Below are positions 19,198 to 28,444 of a stretch of DNA of 64,000 nucleotides, in pieces. Where the stretch lies: NCBI RefSeq assembly GCF_009711085.1, contig NZ_WMKA01000021.1, positions 1 through 64,000 of the forward strand. The letters run 5' to 3'. Source of the stretch: Cellulosimicrobium composti. GTDB lineage: Bacteria > Actinomycetota > Actinomycetes > Actinomycetales > Cellulomonadaceae. The first letter of the stretch is position 1, and every line of letters starts with the position of its first letter. The notes under the pieces are model-generated. The model made no database searches and was not told the origin of the DNA. It worked only from the letters and a program-made list of their open reading frames with translations. The position numbers and the translations under genes are program-made.

Positions 19198-21263
19198 TCC
19201 TCCAGCGCCCCCGTCTCGACGTGCCGCACGACGTCGTCCTCCTCGGTCTCCTCGCGCCGGGCGAGGTCCTCGCCGCGGCGGTCGTCCTGCTCGGCGTCCC
19301 GCGCGTCCCGGGCCGCGTCGTCGACGGCGTCCGCGCGCTCGGCCTCGCGTCGCTCGGCCTCGCGCGCGTACGCGGTCGCGAGCTCGCGGTACCCGGGGTC
19401 GCGCGCGAGCAGCGCGTCGTGCGTCCCGACGTCCACGACCCGGCCCGACTCGACGTGCACGACGAGGTCGGCGAGCGCGACGCTCGACATGCGGTAGGCG
19501 ACCATGACGACGGTCGGCCGGTCGGCGCCCTCGCGCGCGAGGCCCGCGAGGATCTCCTGCTCGACGCGCGGGTCGACGGCGGACGTCGCGTCGTCGAGGA
19601 CGAGCAGGCGCGGGCGGCGCACGAGCGCCCGCGCGATGGCGAGGCGCTGCCGCTGGCCGCCGGACAGGTTCGCCCCGCGCTCCCCCAGCGGCGCGTCCAG
19701 CCCCTCGGGGAGGCGCGCGACGACGTCGTCGACGCGCGCGAGGCGCAGCGCCTCCCAGACCTGCGCGTCGTCGGGGCCGGCGTCGCCCTCGTCCACGAGC
19801 GTGACGTTGGCGCGCACGGTGTCCTCGAAGACGAACGCCTGCTGCGCGACGAGCGCGACCTGCGCGGTGAGGTCGCCCTCGCGCACGTCGCGCACGTCGG
19901 TGCCGTCGAGCAGGACGCGCCCCCGCGTGGGGTCCGAGAGCCGCGCGAGGAGGGAGACGAGCGTCGTCTTGCCCGCGCCCGTGGGACCCACGACGGCGAC
20001 GGTGGTGCCCGGCGCCACGTCGAGGTCGACGCCGTCGAGCAGGGTGATCTCGCGTCCGCCCGCGCGCACGTCGACGCCCACGCCCTCGAGCCGGACGCCG
20101 AGCCCGGACCTACCGGCGGGCAGGGCGCCGCTCCCCGGGCGCAGCACGCCGCCCGCGTCGACGACGCGGCTGATCCGCTCGTACCCGACGAGGGCCCGGG
20201 GAAGCTCGCCGAGGACCCAGCCGAAGGCGCGGACGGGCACGGCCATGATCGTCAGGAGGTAGGCGGCGGTGACGATGTCGCCCGCCGCGACGTCGCCCGC
20301 GGTGAGCCGGACCGTCCCCACGGCGAGCACGAGGAGCGTGCCCAGCGAGGGCAGGAGCTCGATGACCGGGTCGAAGAACGCGCGCACGACGCCGACGCGC
20401 ACGTTCGCCGCGCGCAGTTCGTCGGTGCGGCGGGCGAACCGGCGCTCCTCGCGGTCGGCCGTACCGAGCGACGTGACGAGCAGCGCGGCCTCGAAGCTCT
20501 CGTGCGCGACGTCGGCCACCTCGGCGCGCAGCTGCTGGGCCCGGGTGATCGCGGGCGACATGTACCGCTGGAAGACGACGTTCACCGCGATCGCGACGGG
20601 GATGACGACGAGCGCCGCGCACGCGAGCCACACGTCCACGCGGAAGAGCATGACCGCGGCGACGCCGATCATGACGACGACGCCGAGCGCGAACGGCAGC
20701 GGGTTGAACACGCCCGTCGCCGCCTCGACGTCCGAGCTCGCGTTCGACAGGAGCTGACCGGCCGGGTGCGACCGGTGCCACGACATCGGCAGGCGCAGGT
20801 ACTGACGCGTCACGGCCGTGCGGTGGCGGGCCTGGAGCGCGGCGAAGCCGTTGCCCGCGAAGATGCGGCGCGCGGCGACGCTCGCGGCGAGCGAGACCGC
20901 GATCCCGGCGAGCACGAGCCCCGCGACCCAGATGCGGCCGCGCGCCGCGGGGTCGCCCGCGACCGCGGGGACGACGACCTCGTCCGTCACCGTGCCGATC
21001 GCGCTGCTCACCGCGACGGTGAGCGCGCCGAAGAGCGCGGAGGAGCCGATCGCGAGCGCGTACGTGCGCGGCTCGTCGCGGATGCCGCGACCCATGAGGG
21101 CGAGCGAGCGGCGGACGCGCGAGCCGGTCAGCGCGTGCGGGCGCCGCACGGTCGGCTCGGCGGGCAGCCCGTCACGGGGCTCCGGCCGGCGCTGCGGGTC
21201 CGGCGGGTCGGTCGGGGCGGGCGGGGCGTCGGCGCCGGTGGGGCGCGTCCTGCTGCCGGGCAC
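19194..21263 (-). CDS. ABC exporter half-transporter, degenerate-site subunit
   Basis: 689 aa: six membrane helices, then an ATPase with Walker A GPTGAGKTT, canonical LSGGQRQ (533-537 for LSGGQ), but Walker B LLVLDDATSAVD, in which Asp558 replaces the catalytic Glu, and VMVAYRMSS, where Tyr590 replaces the H-loop His. These changes mark the non-hydrolysing site of a heterodimeric exporter. The C-terminal 60 residues are a highly charged tail (EAERREAERADAVDDAARD) likely to be helical and cytosolic. Start GTG 21263, GAGGA 7 nt upstream. The pair separates hisF from hisI. Confidence 0.92.
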   Translation of the reverse strand: MPGSRTRPTGADAPPAPTDPPDPQRRPEPRDGLPAEPTVRRPHALTGSRVRRSLALMGRGIRDEPRTYALAIGSSALFGALTVAVSSAIGTVTDEVVVPAVAGDPAARGRIWVAGLVLAGIAVSLAASVAARRIFAGNGFAALQARHRTAVTRQYLRLPMSWHRSHPAGQLLSNASSDVEAATGVFNPLPFALGVVVMIGVAAVMLFRVDVWLACAALVVIPVAIAVNVVFQRYMSPAITRAQQLRAEVADVAHESFEAALLVTSLGTADREERRFARRTDELRAANVRVGVVRAFFDPVIELLPSLGTLLVLAVGTVRLTAGDVAAGDIVTAAYLLTIMAVPVRAFGWVLGELPRALVGYERISRVVDAGGVLRPGSGALPAGRSGLGVRLEGVGVDVRAGGREITLLDGVDLDVAPGTTVAVVGPTGAGKTTLVSLLARLSDPTRGRVLLDGTDVRDVREGDLTAQVALVAQQAFVFEDTVRANVTLVDEGDAGPDDAQVWEALRLARVDDVVARLPEGLDAPLGERGANLSGGQRQRLAIARALVRRPRLLVLDDATSAVDPRVEQEILAGLAREGADRPTVVMVAYRMSSVALADLVVHVESGRVVDVGTHDALLARDPGYRELATAYAREAERREAERADAVDDAARDARDAEQDDRRGEDLARREETEEDDVVRHVETGALEE

Positions 21264-21385
21264 GGGACGGTCCTCGTCTTTCGTTCAGGGGGTTGCACGA
21301 TCCTCTCACGCGCCCCCGACACCACCGACGGGTCTCCCCCGCCGCCCCGCGCGCGGCCCGCCGCACCGGCCGGGCGAGGACGGGC

Positions 21386-22156
21386 TCAGCGCACCTCGAC
21401 GCCTGCCGCGCGCATCGCGTCCTTCACCTGGCCGACCGTGAGGGCGCCGAAGTGGAACACGCTCGCGGCGAGCACCGCGTCGGCGCCCGCGCGCGCCGCG
21501 GCCACGAAGTGCTCGGGCGTGCCCGCGCCGCCGCTCGCGACCAGCGGGACCCGCACCTCGGCGCGGACCGCGGTGAGCATCTCCAGGTCGAAGCCCGCGG
21601 TCGTGCCGTCGGCGTCCATCGAGTTGAGCAGGATCTCGCCCGCGCCGAGCCCCGCCGCGCGCGCCGCCCACTCGACCGCGTCGATGCCCGTGCCCCGGCG
21701 CCCGCCGTGGGTCGTGACCTCGTACCCGGAGTCCGTGCGGACGTCGCCCGTGGTGCGGCGCGCGTCGACGGACAGCACGAGCACCTGGCTGCCGAAGCGG
21801 TCCGCGATCTCCGCGATGAGCTCCGGCCGCGCGATCGCCGCGGTGTTCACGCCCACCTTGTCCGCGCCCGCGCGCAGGAGCCGGTCCACGTCGTCGGCGG
21901 AGCGCACGCCGCCGCCCACGGTGAGCGGCACGAAGACCTGCTCGGCCGTGCGCCGCACGACGTCGTAGGTCGTCTCCCGGTTGCCCGACGACGCCGAGAC
22001 GTCGAGGAACGTCAGCTCGTCGGCCCCCTCCGTGTCGTACCGCGCGGCGAGCTCGACCGGGTCGCCCGCGTCGCGCAGGTTCTCGAAGTTCACGCCCTTG
22101 ACGACGCGTCCGGCGTCGACGTCGAGGCACGGGATCACGCGGATCGCCACGGTCAT
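21386..22156 (-). CDS. hisF: Imidazole glycerol phosphate synthase cyclase subunit
   Basis: 256 aa TIM barrel that with HisH makes imidazole glycerol phosphate and [22 protein letters not shown] holds the first catalytic Asp and VLSVDARRT the second. GGGVRS and ASGGAG are phosphate-binding loops. ATG 22156 overlaps the stop of the FKBP gene (ATGA), so expression is tied to the proteasome-side transcript, an odd coupling. hisH is not in the window. Confidence 0.97.
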   Translation of the reverse strand: MTVAIRVIPCLDVDAGRVVKGVNFENLRDAGDPVELAARYDTEGADELTFLDVSASSGNRETTYDVVRRTAEQVFVPLTVGGGVRSADDVDRLLRAGADKVGVNTAAIARPELIAEIADRFGSQVLVLSVDARRTTGDVRTDSGYEVTTHGGRRGTGIDAVEWAARAAGLGAGEILLNSMDADGTTAGFDLEMLTAVRAEVRVPLVASGGAGTPEHFVAAARAGADAVLAASVFHFGALTVGQVKDAMRAAGVEVR

Positions 22157-23181
22157 GAGGACTCTCCTTGGTCGGCCGGCGCGTCGCCGGTCGTGTCGGT
22201 ACCGGCGCCGTCCATGCCCTCGGGCACGGCCTCCTCGGTCACCGGGAACTGGGCGTCGAGGATGTCCACGACGTAGACGAGGGTCTCCCCCGCGAGGGGG
22301 TTGGTCGTGGCGCCGTACGCGAGGTCGGGCGGCACGACGAGCAGGACCTGGCTGCCCACGGACTGCTCGAGCAGCCCCTGCTCCCAGCCCTCGATCACCT
22401 CGCCGATGCCGATCATGATAGAGAGCGGCGCGGCGCCGTCGGTCCACGAGGAGTCGAAGACCTCACCGTCGGACCAGCGCACGCCCGTGTAGCGGACGGT
22501 CACGACCTGCCCCACCTCGACCTGGCGGCCGTCGCCGCGGACCAGCGGCTGCACGACGAGCCCTGCGGGCGCGGGGGTGTCCGGCGGGACGACGACGGTC
22601 GGCGCGCCGTCGTCCGCGAGCGTCACGGTGGGCAGGCCCTCCACGGGCGGGACCGCCTCCCCCGACGCGCGCGTGGGCAGCACGTCCACGACGAGCGCGA
22701 CGGGCACGCCGTCGTCCTCCTCGAGGCGCAGCAGACGGGCGCCGACCCGCTGGCCGCGCAGCAGGTCGCGCAGGTCGCGGCCGACCGACTCGTCGGTGAG
22801 CGCGCGCCACCGCGGCGCGTCCGTGTACGTGTTCTGCAGGACCGTCCCGTCCCGCAGGTCCTCGGCGTAGAGGTTGAGGAGCAGCGGGCCGCCGTCGGCG
22901 AGCTCGGCGCCCGCACCGGGCCACACGACCTCCGACCTCGCCGCGGGCACGTCGAGCGGCGCACGGTACTGGAGGTCGGGCGGCGCGCCCGACGACCCGG
23001 CGACGGTGAGGTCGGTGTTGAGCGGCGTGGGCGTCGCGTCCTCCGGCTCCGTGCACGCACCGAGGAGCAGCGCGGCGACGAGCGCCACGACGAGCGCGAG
23101 GGTGCCGCGCGGCGCGCGCGCACGACGACGGACGGGTCGGGCACCCGGGGGGCGCCCGACCGCGGGGGCCAGGTTCGTCAC
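22153..23181 (-). CDS. FKBP-type peptidyl-prolyl isomerase lipoprotein
   Basis: 342 aa. A signal peptide ends in the lipobox LLGAC (Cys43), so the protein is anchored to the outer face of the membrane. Residues about 215-310 form an FKBP domain ([49 protein letters not shown] split across the fold). Residues 85-175 ([24 protein letters not shown]) resemble a second, degenerate FKBP-like unit lacking the active-site aromatics. Probably an extracytoplasmic folding factor. GTG start 23181 lies 13 bp after the pafA stop, with a weak GGGA signal. Confidence 0.88.
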   Translation of the reverse strand: MTNLAPAVGRPPGARPVRRRARAPRGTLALVVALVAALLLGACTEPEDATPTPLNTDLTVAGSSGAPPDLQYRAPLDVPAARSEVVWPGAGAELADGGPLLLNLYAEDLRDGTVLQNTYTDAPRWRALTDESVGRDLRDLLRGQRVGARLLRLEEDDGVPVALVVDVLPTRASGEAVPPVEGLPTVTLADDGAPTVVVPPDTPAPAGLVVQPLVRGDGRQVEVGQVVTVRYTGVRWSDGEVFDSSWTDGAAPLSIMIGIGEVIEGWEQGLLEQSVGSQVLLVVPPDLAYGATTNPLAGETLVYVVDILDAQFPVTEEAVPEGMDGAGTDTTGDAPADQGESS

Positions 23182-23194
23182 ATCACGTCCCGCG

Positions 23195-24556
23195 TCACAT
23201 CGACTCGATGAGGCGTTCGACGCGCTCGTCGACGCTCCGGAACGGGTCCTTGCACAGCACGGTGCGCTGCGCCTGGTCGTTGAGCTTGAGATGGACCCAG
23301 TCGACCGTGTAGTCCCGCCGCGCCTCCTGCGCGGCGCGCACGAAGTCGCCGCGCAGCTTGGCACGGGTCGTCTGCGGCGGGACGGCGGTCGACTCGAACA
23401 CCTCCAGGTCGGTCGTCACGCGCTCGACCATCCCGCGGGCCGCGAGCAGGTTGTACAGCCCCTCGGTGCGCGAGATGTCGTGGTACGCGAGGTCGAGCCG
23501 CGCGATGCGCGGGTCGTCGAGCTCCAGCCCGTGCTTCGCCTGGTAGCGCTGGATCAGCCGGTACTTGATGACCCAGTCGAGCTCGCGGTCGACGAGCGAC
23601 AAGTCACCCGTCTCCAGGGCGCGCAGCCCGCGCTCCCAGAGGTCGAGCACCTGCTTGACGACGGGCGTGGGCGACACGTCCTGCTCGACGAACTCCTTGA
23701 CGCGCTGCAGGTACTCGCCCTGCAGGTCGATCGCCGTGACCGTCCGGCCGCTCGCGAGCTGCACCGGCTGCTTGCCCGTCATGTCGTGGCTGATCTCGCG
23801 GATCGAGCGGATCGGGTTCTCGAGCGCGAGGTCGCGCATCGGCACCCCCGCCTCGACCATGCGCAGGATGAGGTCGGTCGAGCCGACCTTGAGCATCGTC
23901 GTCGTCTCCGCCATCGACGAGTCACCCACGATGACGTGCAGGCGCCGGTAGCTCTCGGCGTCGGCGTGCGGCTCGTCGCGCGTGTTGATGATCGGGCGCG
24001 AGCGGGTCGTCGCGCTCGACACCGCCTCCCAGATGTGGTCCGCCCGCTGCGACAGGCAGTAGACCGCCCCGCGCGGCGTCGCGAGGACCTTGCCCGCCCC
24101 GGTGAGCACCTGGCGCGTGATGAGGAACGGCACGAGGACGTCGGACAGGCGCGCGAAGTCGCCCTGCCGCCGCACGAGGTAGTTCTCGTGGCACCCGTAG
24201 GAGTTGCCCGCCGAGTCCGTGTTGTTCTTGAACAGGTGGATGCGACCGGAAAGCCCCTCGTGCTCGAGGCGCTGCTGCGCGTCGGCGACGAGACCTTCGA
24301 GGATGCGCTCCCCGCCGCGGTCGTACGCGACGAGCTGCCGCACGTCGTCGCACTCGGCGGTCGCGTACTCCGGGTGCGAGCCGACGTCGAGGTACAGACG
24401 GGACCCGTTGCGCAGGAAGACGTTGGACGACCTGCCCCACGCCACCACCTTGCGGAACAGGTAGCGCGCGACCTCGTCCGCGGACAGCCCGCGCCCGTCG
24501 TCCGACGCGCACGTCACGCCGTACTCGGTCTCGAGCCCGAAGATCCTGCGGTCCAT
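23195..24556 (-). CDS. pafA: Pup--protein ligase
   Basis: 453 aa, glutamine-synthetase-like fold; forms an isopeptide bond between the C-terminal Glu of Pup and substrate lysines, using ATP. N-terminal GLETEYGV carries the Mg-binding glutamates; [20 protein letters not shown] and [19 protein letters not shown] are family blocks. The ATG at 24556 has AGGA about 5 nt upstream and follows prcA after 6 bp. Unlike Dop it lacks the extended insert after the first strand, which separates the two paralogues. Confidence 0.97.
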   Translation of the reverse strand: MDRRIFGLETEYGVTCASDDGRGLSADEVARYLFRKVVAWGRSSNVFLRNGSRLYLDVGSHPEYATAECDDVRQLVAYDRGGERILEGLVADAQQRLEHEGLSGRIHLFKNNTDSAGNSYGCHENYLVRRQGDFARLSDVLVPFLITRQVLTGAGKVLATPRGAVYCLSQRADHIWEAVSSATTRSRPIINTRDEPHADAESYRRLHVIVGDSSMAETTTMLKVGSTDLILRMVEAGVPMRDLALENPIRSIREISHDMTGKQPVQLASGRTVTAIDLQGEYLQRVKEFVEQDVSPTPVVKQVLDLWERGLRALETGDLSLVDRELDWVIKYRLIQRYQAKHGLELDDPRIARLDLAYHDISRTEGLYNLLAARGMVERVTTDLEVFESTAVPPQTTRAKLRGDFVRAAQEARRDYTVDWVHLKLNDQAQRTVLCKDPFRSVDERVERLIESM

Positions 24557-24562
24557 GCGGTC

Positions 24563-25360
24563 CTACCCCTCGTCGGTCGCGGCGCCCGCGCCGCTCGCGT
24601 CGTCCGGCGCGCCGTCGGACGGGCCGCCGTCGGACGGCGCGCCGTCGCCGGTGGTCGCGTCGTCGCCCGCCGCGAGGAGCTCCTCGAGCGCCGAGCCGGA
24701 GAGCCGGCGGAACGCGCGGCGCGGACGGGTGCGGTCGAGGACCGCGACCTCGAGCTGCGCGGCCGGGATGGCCCGCGTCTCGTCGCCGTCGCCGCCCGAG
24801 CCGAGCGCGCGCACCGCGAGGCGCAGCACCTCCCCGAGCCCGAGGCCCGGCTGCCACGCGTCGCGCAGGACGCTGCCCAGCTGGTCGGCCTGGCCGCCCA
24901 TGACGACGACGCCCTGCTCGTCGGCGACCGAGCCGTCGTACGAGATCCGGTAGAGCTGGTCCTGGGCGGCCGTGCGGCCCACCTCGGCGACGACGAGCTC
25001 GACCTCGAGCGGCTTGGACTCCGTGGTGAAGACCGTGCCGAGCGTCTGGGCGTACGCGTTCGCGAGGCCGCGCGCGTTGACGTCCGTCCGGTCGTACGAG
25101 TAGCCGCGCAGGTCCGCGTACCGCACGCCCGCGACCCGCAGGTTCTCGAACTCGTTGTACTTGCCGACCGCGGCGAACGCGATGCGGTCGTAGATCTCCG
25201 AGATCTTGTGCAGCGCGCGCGACGGGTTCTCCGTCGCGAACGCGATCCCGTCCTCGTACGCGAGGACCACGACGGACCGGCCGCGCGCGATGCCCTTGCG
25301 CGCGAAGTCCGCCCGGTCCTTCATGAGCTGCTCGGGCGAGACGTAGAAGGGCATGTTCAC
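24563..25360 (-). CDS. prcA: 20S proteasome alpha subunit
   Basis: 265 aa. Non-catalytic ring subunit that gates the core and docks Arc. [22 protein letters not shown] is the typical N-terminal gate region, and [26 protein letters not shown] follows. The C-terminal 30 residues are low-complexity ([16 protein letters not shown]) from a short repeat. I use GTG 25360, which overlaps the prcB stop (GTGA) with GGGAGGTGA suitably placed; the ATG two codons on would sit too far from that SD. Confidence 0.97.
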   Translation of the reverse strand: MNMPFYVSPEQLMKDRADFARKGIARGRSVVVLAYEDGIAFATENPSRALHKISEIYDRIAFAAVGKYNEFENLRVAGVRYADLRGYSYDRTDVNARGLANAYAQTLGTVFTTESKPLEVELVVAEVGRTAAQDQLYRISYDGSVADEQGVVVMGGQADQLGSVLRDAWQPGLGLGEVLRLAVRALGSGGDGDETRAIPAAQLEVAVLDRTRPRRAFRRLSGSALEELLAAGDDATTGDGAPSDGGPSDGAPDDASGAGAATDEG

Positions 25361-26292
25361 TCGGCGTCACCTCCCGACGCGGGGCCCTGCGACAGGTCGT
25401 GCGGCTGGTCGTGCGGCACCGCCTCGGCGTTGGTCACCGCGGGTCGGCGACGCGGCACGCCCGTCCCCGAGCGCTCCGCGACGATCTCCTCGACGACGGC
25501 GGCGAGCTCGTCGTCCGGGACGCGCTCGTAGCCGTCCCGGGTCACGACCGCGACGACGGGCCAGATCCGGCGCACCGGGTCCGGGCCGCCCGTCGCGGAG
25601 TCGTCGTCCGCCGCGTCGTACAGCGCCTCGACCGCGACGCGCACCGACGCGGCGCGGTCGAGCTCCGTGCGCCACAGCTTCTTCAGCGAGCCGCGCGCGA
25701 ACACCGAGCCGGACCCCACCGAGTGGTAGGCGCGCTCCTCGTACCGGCCGCCGGTCACGTCGTAGGAAAAGATGCGCCCGGCGCCGCGGTCCAGGTCGAA
25801 GCCCGCGAACAGCGGCACGACGGCGAGGCCCTGCATCGCGAGGCCGAGGTTCTGCCGGATCATCGTCGACAGGCGGTTCGCCTTGCCGTCCAGGGACAGC
25901 AGCGCGCCCTCGATCTTCTCGTAGTGCTCGAGCTCCAGCTGGAACAGGCGCACGAGCTCGACCGCGATGCCCGCCGTGCCGGCGATCCCCACCGCGGAGT
26001 ACTCGTCGGCCGGGAAGACCTTCTCGATCTCGCGGTTCGCGATCATCGAGCCCATCGTCGCGCGGCGGTCGCCCGCCATCACGACGCCGCCCGCGACGCC
26101 CTCCGCGCCGAACGTCAGCGCGACGATCGTCGTCGCGTGCGGCGCGTCGGGCGCCGTGCCGCCGACGCCGTGCGCCGCGACGCGCTGCGACGGCAGCAGG
26201 TCGGGCGCGTGCCCGGCCAGGAAGTCCAGGAACGACGACGACCCCGGGGTCGTGAACGCGTCGGGCAGTCGCCCGGGCTGGTCGGTGCTCAT
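25357..26292 (-). CDS. prcB: 20S proteasome beta subunit (catalytic)
   Basis: 311 aa. A propeptide of 53 residues precedes Thr54 in HATTIVAL, the N-terminal nucleophile exposed by self-cleavage. [25 protein letters not shown] has the conserved Asp and Lys, and [15 protein letters not shown] the conserved Ser/Gly region. A 35-residue tail rich in Asp/Pro follows. It forms the inner rings of the PrcAB core. ATG 26292 lies 19 bp after pup. Confidence 0.97.
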   Translation of the reverse strand: MSTDQPGRLPDAFTTPGSSSFLDFLAGHAPDLLPSQRVAAHGVGGTAPDAPHATTIVALTFGAEGVAGGVVMAGDRRATMGSMIANREIEKVFPADEYSAVGIAGTAGIAVELVRLFQLELEHYEKIEGALLSLDGKANRLSTMIRQNLGLAMQGLAVVPLFAGFDLDRGAGRIFSYDVTGGRYEERAYHSVGSGSVFARGSLKKLWRTELDRAASVRVAVEALYDAADDDSATGGPDPVRRIWPVVAVVTRDGYERVPDDELAAVVEEIVAERSGTGVPRRRPAVTNAEAVPHDQPHDLSQGPASGGDAE

Positions 26293-26311
26293 CGAGTTGC
26301 CGTCACCCTTC

Positions 26312-26512
26312 CTACTCGCCGCCCTTCTGCACGAAGCCCCGGACGAAGGACTCCGCGTTCGTCTCCAGCACCTCGTCGATCTCCTCGAGGAGGGCGTCGA
26401 CCTCGGCGTCGCGCGACTGCGCCTGCGGCGCGGTCGGGACCTCCGGGCCCTCGGGCTCGTCGTCAGGACGCCGGTCCTCGTGCGACGCGTGGGTGCGTTC
26501 GGTGCCCGCCAT
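26312..26512 (-). CDS. pup: Prokaryotic ubiquitin-like protein Pup
   Basis: 66 aa, an acidic disordered modifier. The C-terminal half ([16 protein letters not shown], then [12 protein letters not shown]) is the Arc- and PafA-binding part. It ends directly in Gly-Gly-Glu, so it needs no deamidation by Dop before conjugation, unlike the mycobacterial GGQ form. SD GAGGAGG lies 5 nt before the ATG. First gene of the pup-prcB-prcA-pafA run. Confidence 0.96.
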   Translation of the reverse strand: MAGTERTHASHEDRRPDDEPEGPEVPTAPQAQSRDAEVDALLEEIDEVLETNAESFVRGFVQKGGE

Positions 26513-26601
26513 GACTGCCTCCTCGTCCGTCGGCCCGGTGCCGCGCCGACGCTCTGTCCGTTCCAACCCGGTCCGGGCTCGCGCCCTTCCCGGCCCTGCT
26601 C

Positions 26602-26642
26602 GCACGCGGCGCCCGTTCCACGCGGGGCGGGCGCCGTCGTGC
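26602..26642 (-). terminator. Hairpin between dop and pup
   Basis: CGGCGCCCG pairs with CGGGCGCCG, extended by GCACG/CGTGC across a one-base bulge, giving about 14 bp. It lies 21 bp past the dop stop and suggests that pup starts a separate transcript. Confidence 0.55.
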
Positions 26643-26663
26643 GTCCAGCCTAGTCGCCGCGGC

Positions 26664-28319
26664 TCAGGACGGGCCCGCCAGACCCGCCAGGAGGGACGCC
26701 GCGTCCGGGCTCGCGTCGAGCAGCGCGCCGATGTGCGCGCGCGTCCCGCGCAGCGGGTCCATCATCGGCACGCGCTGCAGCGACGGCGCGCCCGGCACGT
26801 CGAAGATCACGGAGTCCCAGCTCGCCGCCGAGACCTGGTCGCCGTAGCGCGCCATGACCTCGCCGCGGAAGAACGCGCGCGTGTCCTCCGGGGCGTGGTG
26901 CACCGCCGCGCCGACCTCGCGCTCCGTGACGACCCGGTCCACCGCGCCCGCCGCGAGGAGGCGGTGGTAGATGCCGCGCTCGGGGCGCACGTCCGACCAC
27001 TGCAGGTCCATCGCCGCGAGGCGCGGGTGGCCCCAGTCGAGCCCGTCGCGCTCCCGGAGCCGGTCGAGCAGCCGCAGCTTCGCGACCCACTCCACGTCGC
27101 GCGCGCACGCGTCGCGGTCCGTCGCGAGGCGGTCGAGCACCGAGCGCCACCGCGCCAGCACGTCGCGCGTCGGGGCGTCGACGCCGTCCGTCCCCGCGAG
27201 CCGCTCGGCCGCGTCCTGCGCCACGTCCAGGTACTCGCGCTGGACCTCGATCGCCGTCAGCCGGCGCCCGTCCGCGAGCGCGAGCCGCGTCGTGAGGTCG
27301 AGGTCGCGGCTCACGCGCTGCACGTCCCCGACGGGGTCCGCGAGGCGCAGCGCCGCGAGCCGCGTCCGCACCGCCGCGCCCAGCTCCTCGAGGTGCTCGA
27401 CGACGAACAGCACGAGCGACGTCGTGCCCGTCTTGAGGTACGTCGCCGTCTCGAGCATGTTGGCGTCGCCGATGATGAGGTGCAGCCGGCGCCAGCGCTG
27501 GCGGTCGGCGTGCGGCTCGTCGCGCGTGTTGACGATCGGGCGGCGCAGCGTCGTCTCGAGCCCCACCTCCGCCTCGACGTAGTCCGCGCGCTGCGAGACC
27601 TGGAACCCGTGCTCCTCGCCCGTCGGGCCGAGGCCCACCCGCCCCGAGCCGGCGAAGACCTGCCGGGTCACGAGGAACGGCGTGAGCATCTCCACGAGCA
27701 CCCCGAACGGCACGGAACGGTCCACGAGGAAGTTCTCGTGCGTGCCGTAGCTCGCACCCTTGCCGTCGACGTTGTTCTTGTACAGCACGACCGAGCCGCC
27801 CGGCACCTGGTCGAGCTCGCGCGACGCCGCGAGCATGACCCGCTCCCCCGCGACGTCCCAGCCCACCACGTCGTGCGGGACCGTGACCTCCGGCGACGAG
27901 TACTCCGGGTGGGCGTGGTCCACGTAGAGCCGCGCGCCGTTCGTGAGGATGACGTTCGCCGCGCTCGGGTCGTCGTACTCCTCCGTCGTGGGCCGCGCGA
28001 CCTCCTGGAACGACCCCTCGGCGGGCTCGTGGGCCCCCGCCTCCGCGACCGGGCCCGACGGCGCCGGGCGCGTCGGGTCGTCCGTGAGCAGCGACGGGTG
28101 GGCCGACGCGCGCGGCACGTGGAACCCGCGCGCGTCCTGCAACGGGTCCTCGTCGTCGTAGTCCCACCGCGCGCGCCCGCGCGCCCCGTCGCCGCGCGCG
28201 ACGAGCGCCCGGTACGTCGTGACGACCTGGCTCGACAGGAGCATCGGGTTCGCCATCGGCTTCCCCGGCTGCAGGACGCCGTACTCGGTCTCGATCCCCA
28301 TGACCCGTCGAACGCTCAC
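26664..28319 (-). CDS. dop: Depupylase / Pup deamidase
   Basis: 551 aa, paralogue of PafA. MGIETEYGV has the metal-binding acids. An insert at about 40-110 (DEDPLQDARGFHVPRAS and a Pro-rich stretch) includes the flexible Dop loop. VVLYKNNVDGKGASYGTHEN and [19 protein letters not shown] follow. It removes Pup from targets; deamidation is not needed here because Pup already ends in Glu. Start GTG 28319 is supported by a leaderless TAGGGT 6 nt upstream; the internal ATG at 28301 lacks any signal. Confidence 0.95.
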   Translation of the reverse strand: MSVRRVMGIETEYGVLQPGKPMANPMLLSSQVVTTYRALVARGDGARGRARWDYDDEDPLQDARGFHVPRASAHPSLLTDDPTRPAPSGPVAEAGAHEPAEGSFQEVARPTTEEYDDPSAANVILTNGARLYVDHAHPEYSSPEVTVPHDVVGWDVAGERVMLAASRELDQVPGGSVVLYKNNVDGKGASYGTHENFLVDRSVPFGVLVEMLTPFLVTRQVFAGSGRVGLGPTGEEHGFQVSQRADYVEAEVGLETTLRRPIVNTRDEPHADRQRWRRLHLIIGDANMLETATYLKTGTTSLVLFVVEHLEELGAAVRTRLAALRLADPVGDVQRVSRDLDLTTRLALADGRRLTAIEVQREYLDVAQDAAERLAGTDGVDAPTRDVLARWRSVLDRLATDRDACARDVEWVAKLRLLDRLRERDGLDWGHPRLAAMDLQWSDVRPERGIYHRLLAAGAVDRVVTEREVGAAVHHAPEDTRAFFRGEVMARYGDQVSAASWDSVIFDVPGAPSLQRVPMMDPLRGTRAHIGALLDASPDAASLLAGLAGPS

Positions 28320-28325
28320 GCGCTC

Positions 28326-28331
28326 ACCCTA
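28326..28331 (-). promoter_or_regulatory. Leaderless -10 element (TAGGGT) of dop
   Basis: TAGGGT, then GAGCGC (6 nt), then GTG 28319. It decides the dop start in favour of the GTG and fits a promoter private to dop, since a strong hairpin lies just upstream. Confidence 0.55.
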
Positions 28332-28397
28332 TGCCGGTCCCCCGACGCCCCGCGGCGCCGTCCACCGCAGGCACCGCCCGGCGCCCCGGCCGCACGA

Positions 28398-28436
28398 CGA
28401 CGCCCCGGCGCGTCGGGCGGACGTGCCGGGGCGTCG
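28398..28436 (-). terminator. Strong hairpin downstream of arc
   Basis: Perfect 12-bp stem CGACGCCCCGGC / GCCGGGGCGTCG with a 15-nt loop, 9 bp past the arc stop. The best terminator candidate of the proteasome locus. Confidence 0.7.
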
Positions 28437-28444
28437 GGGACGGG

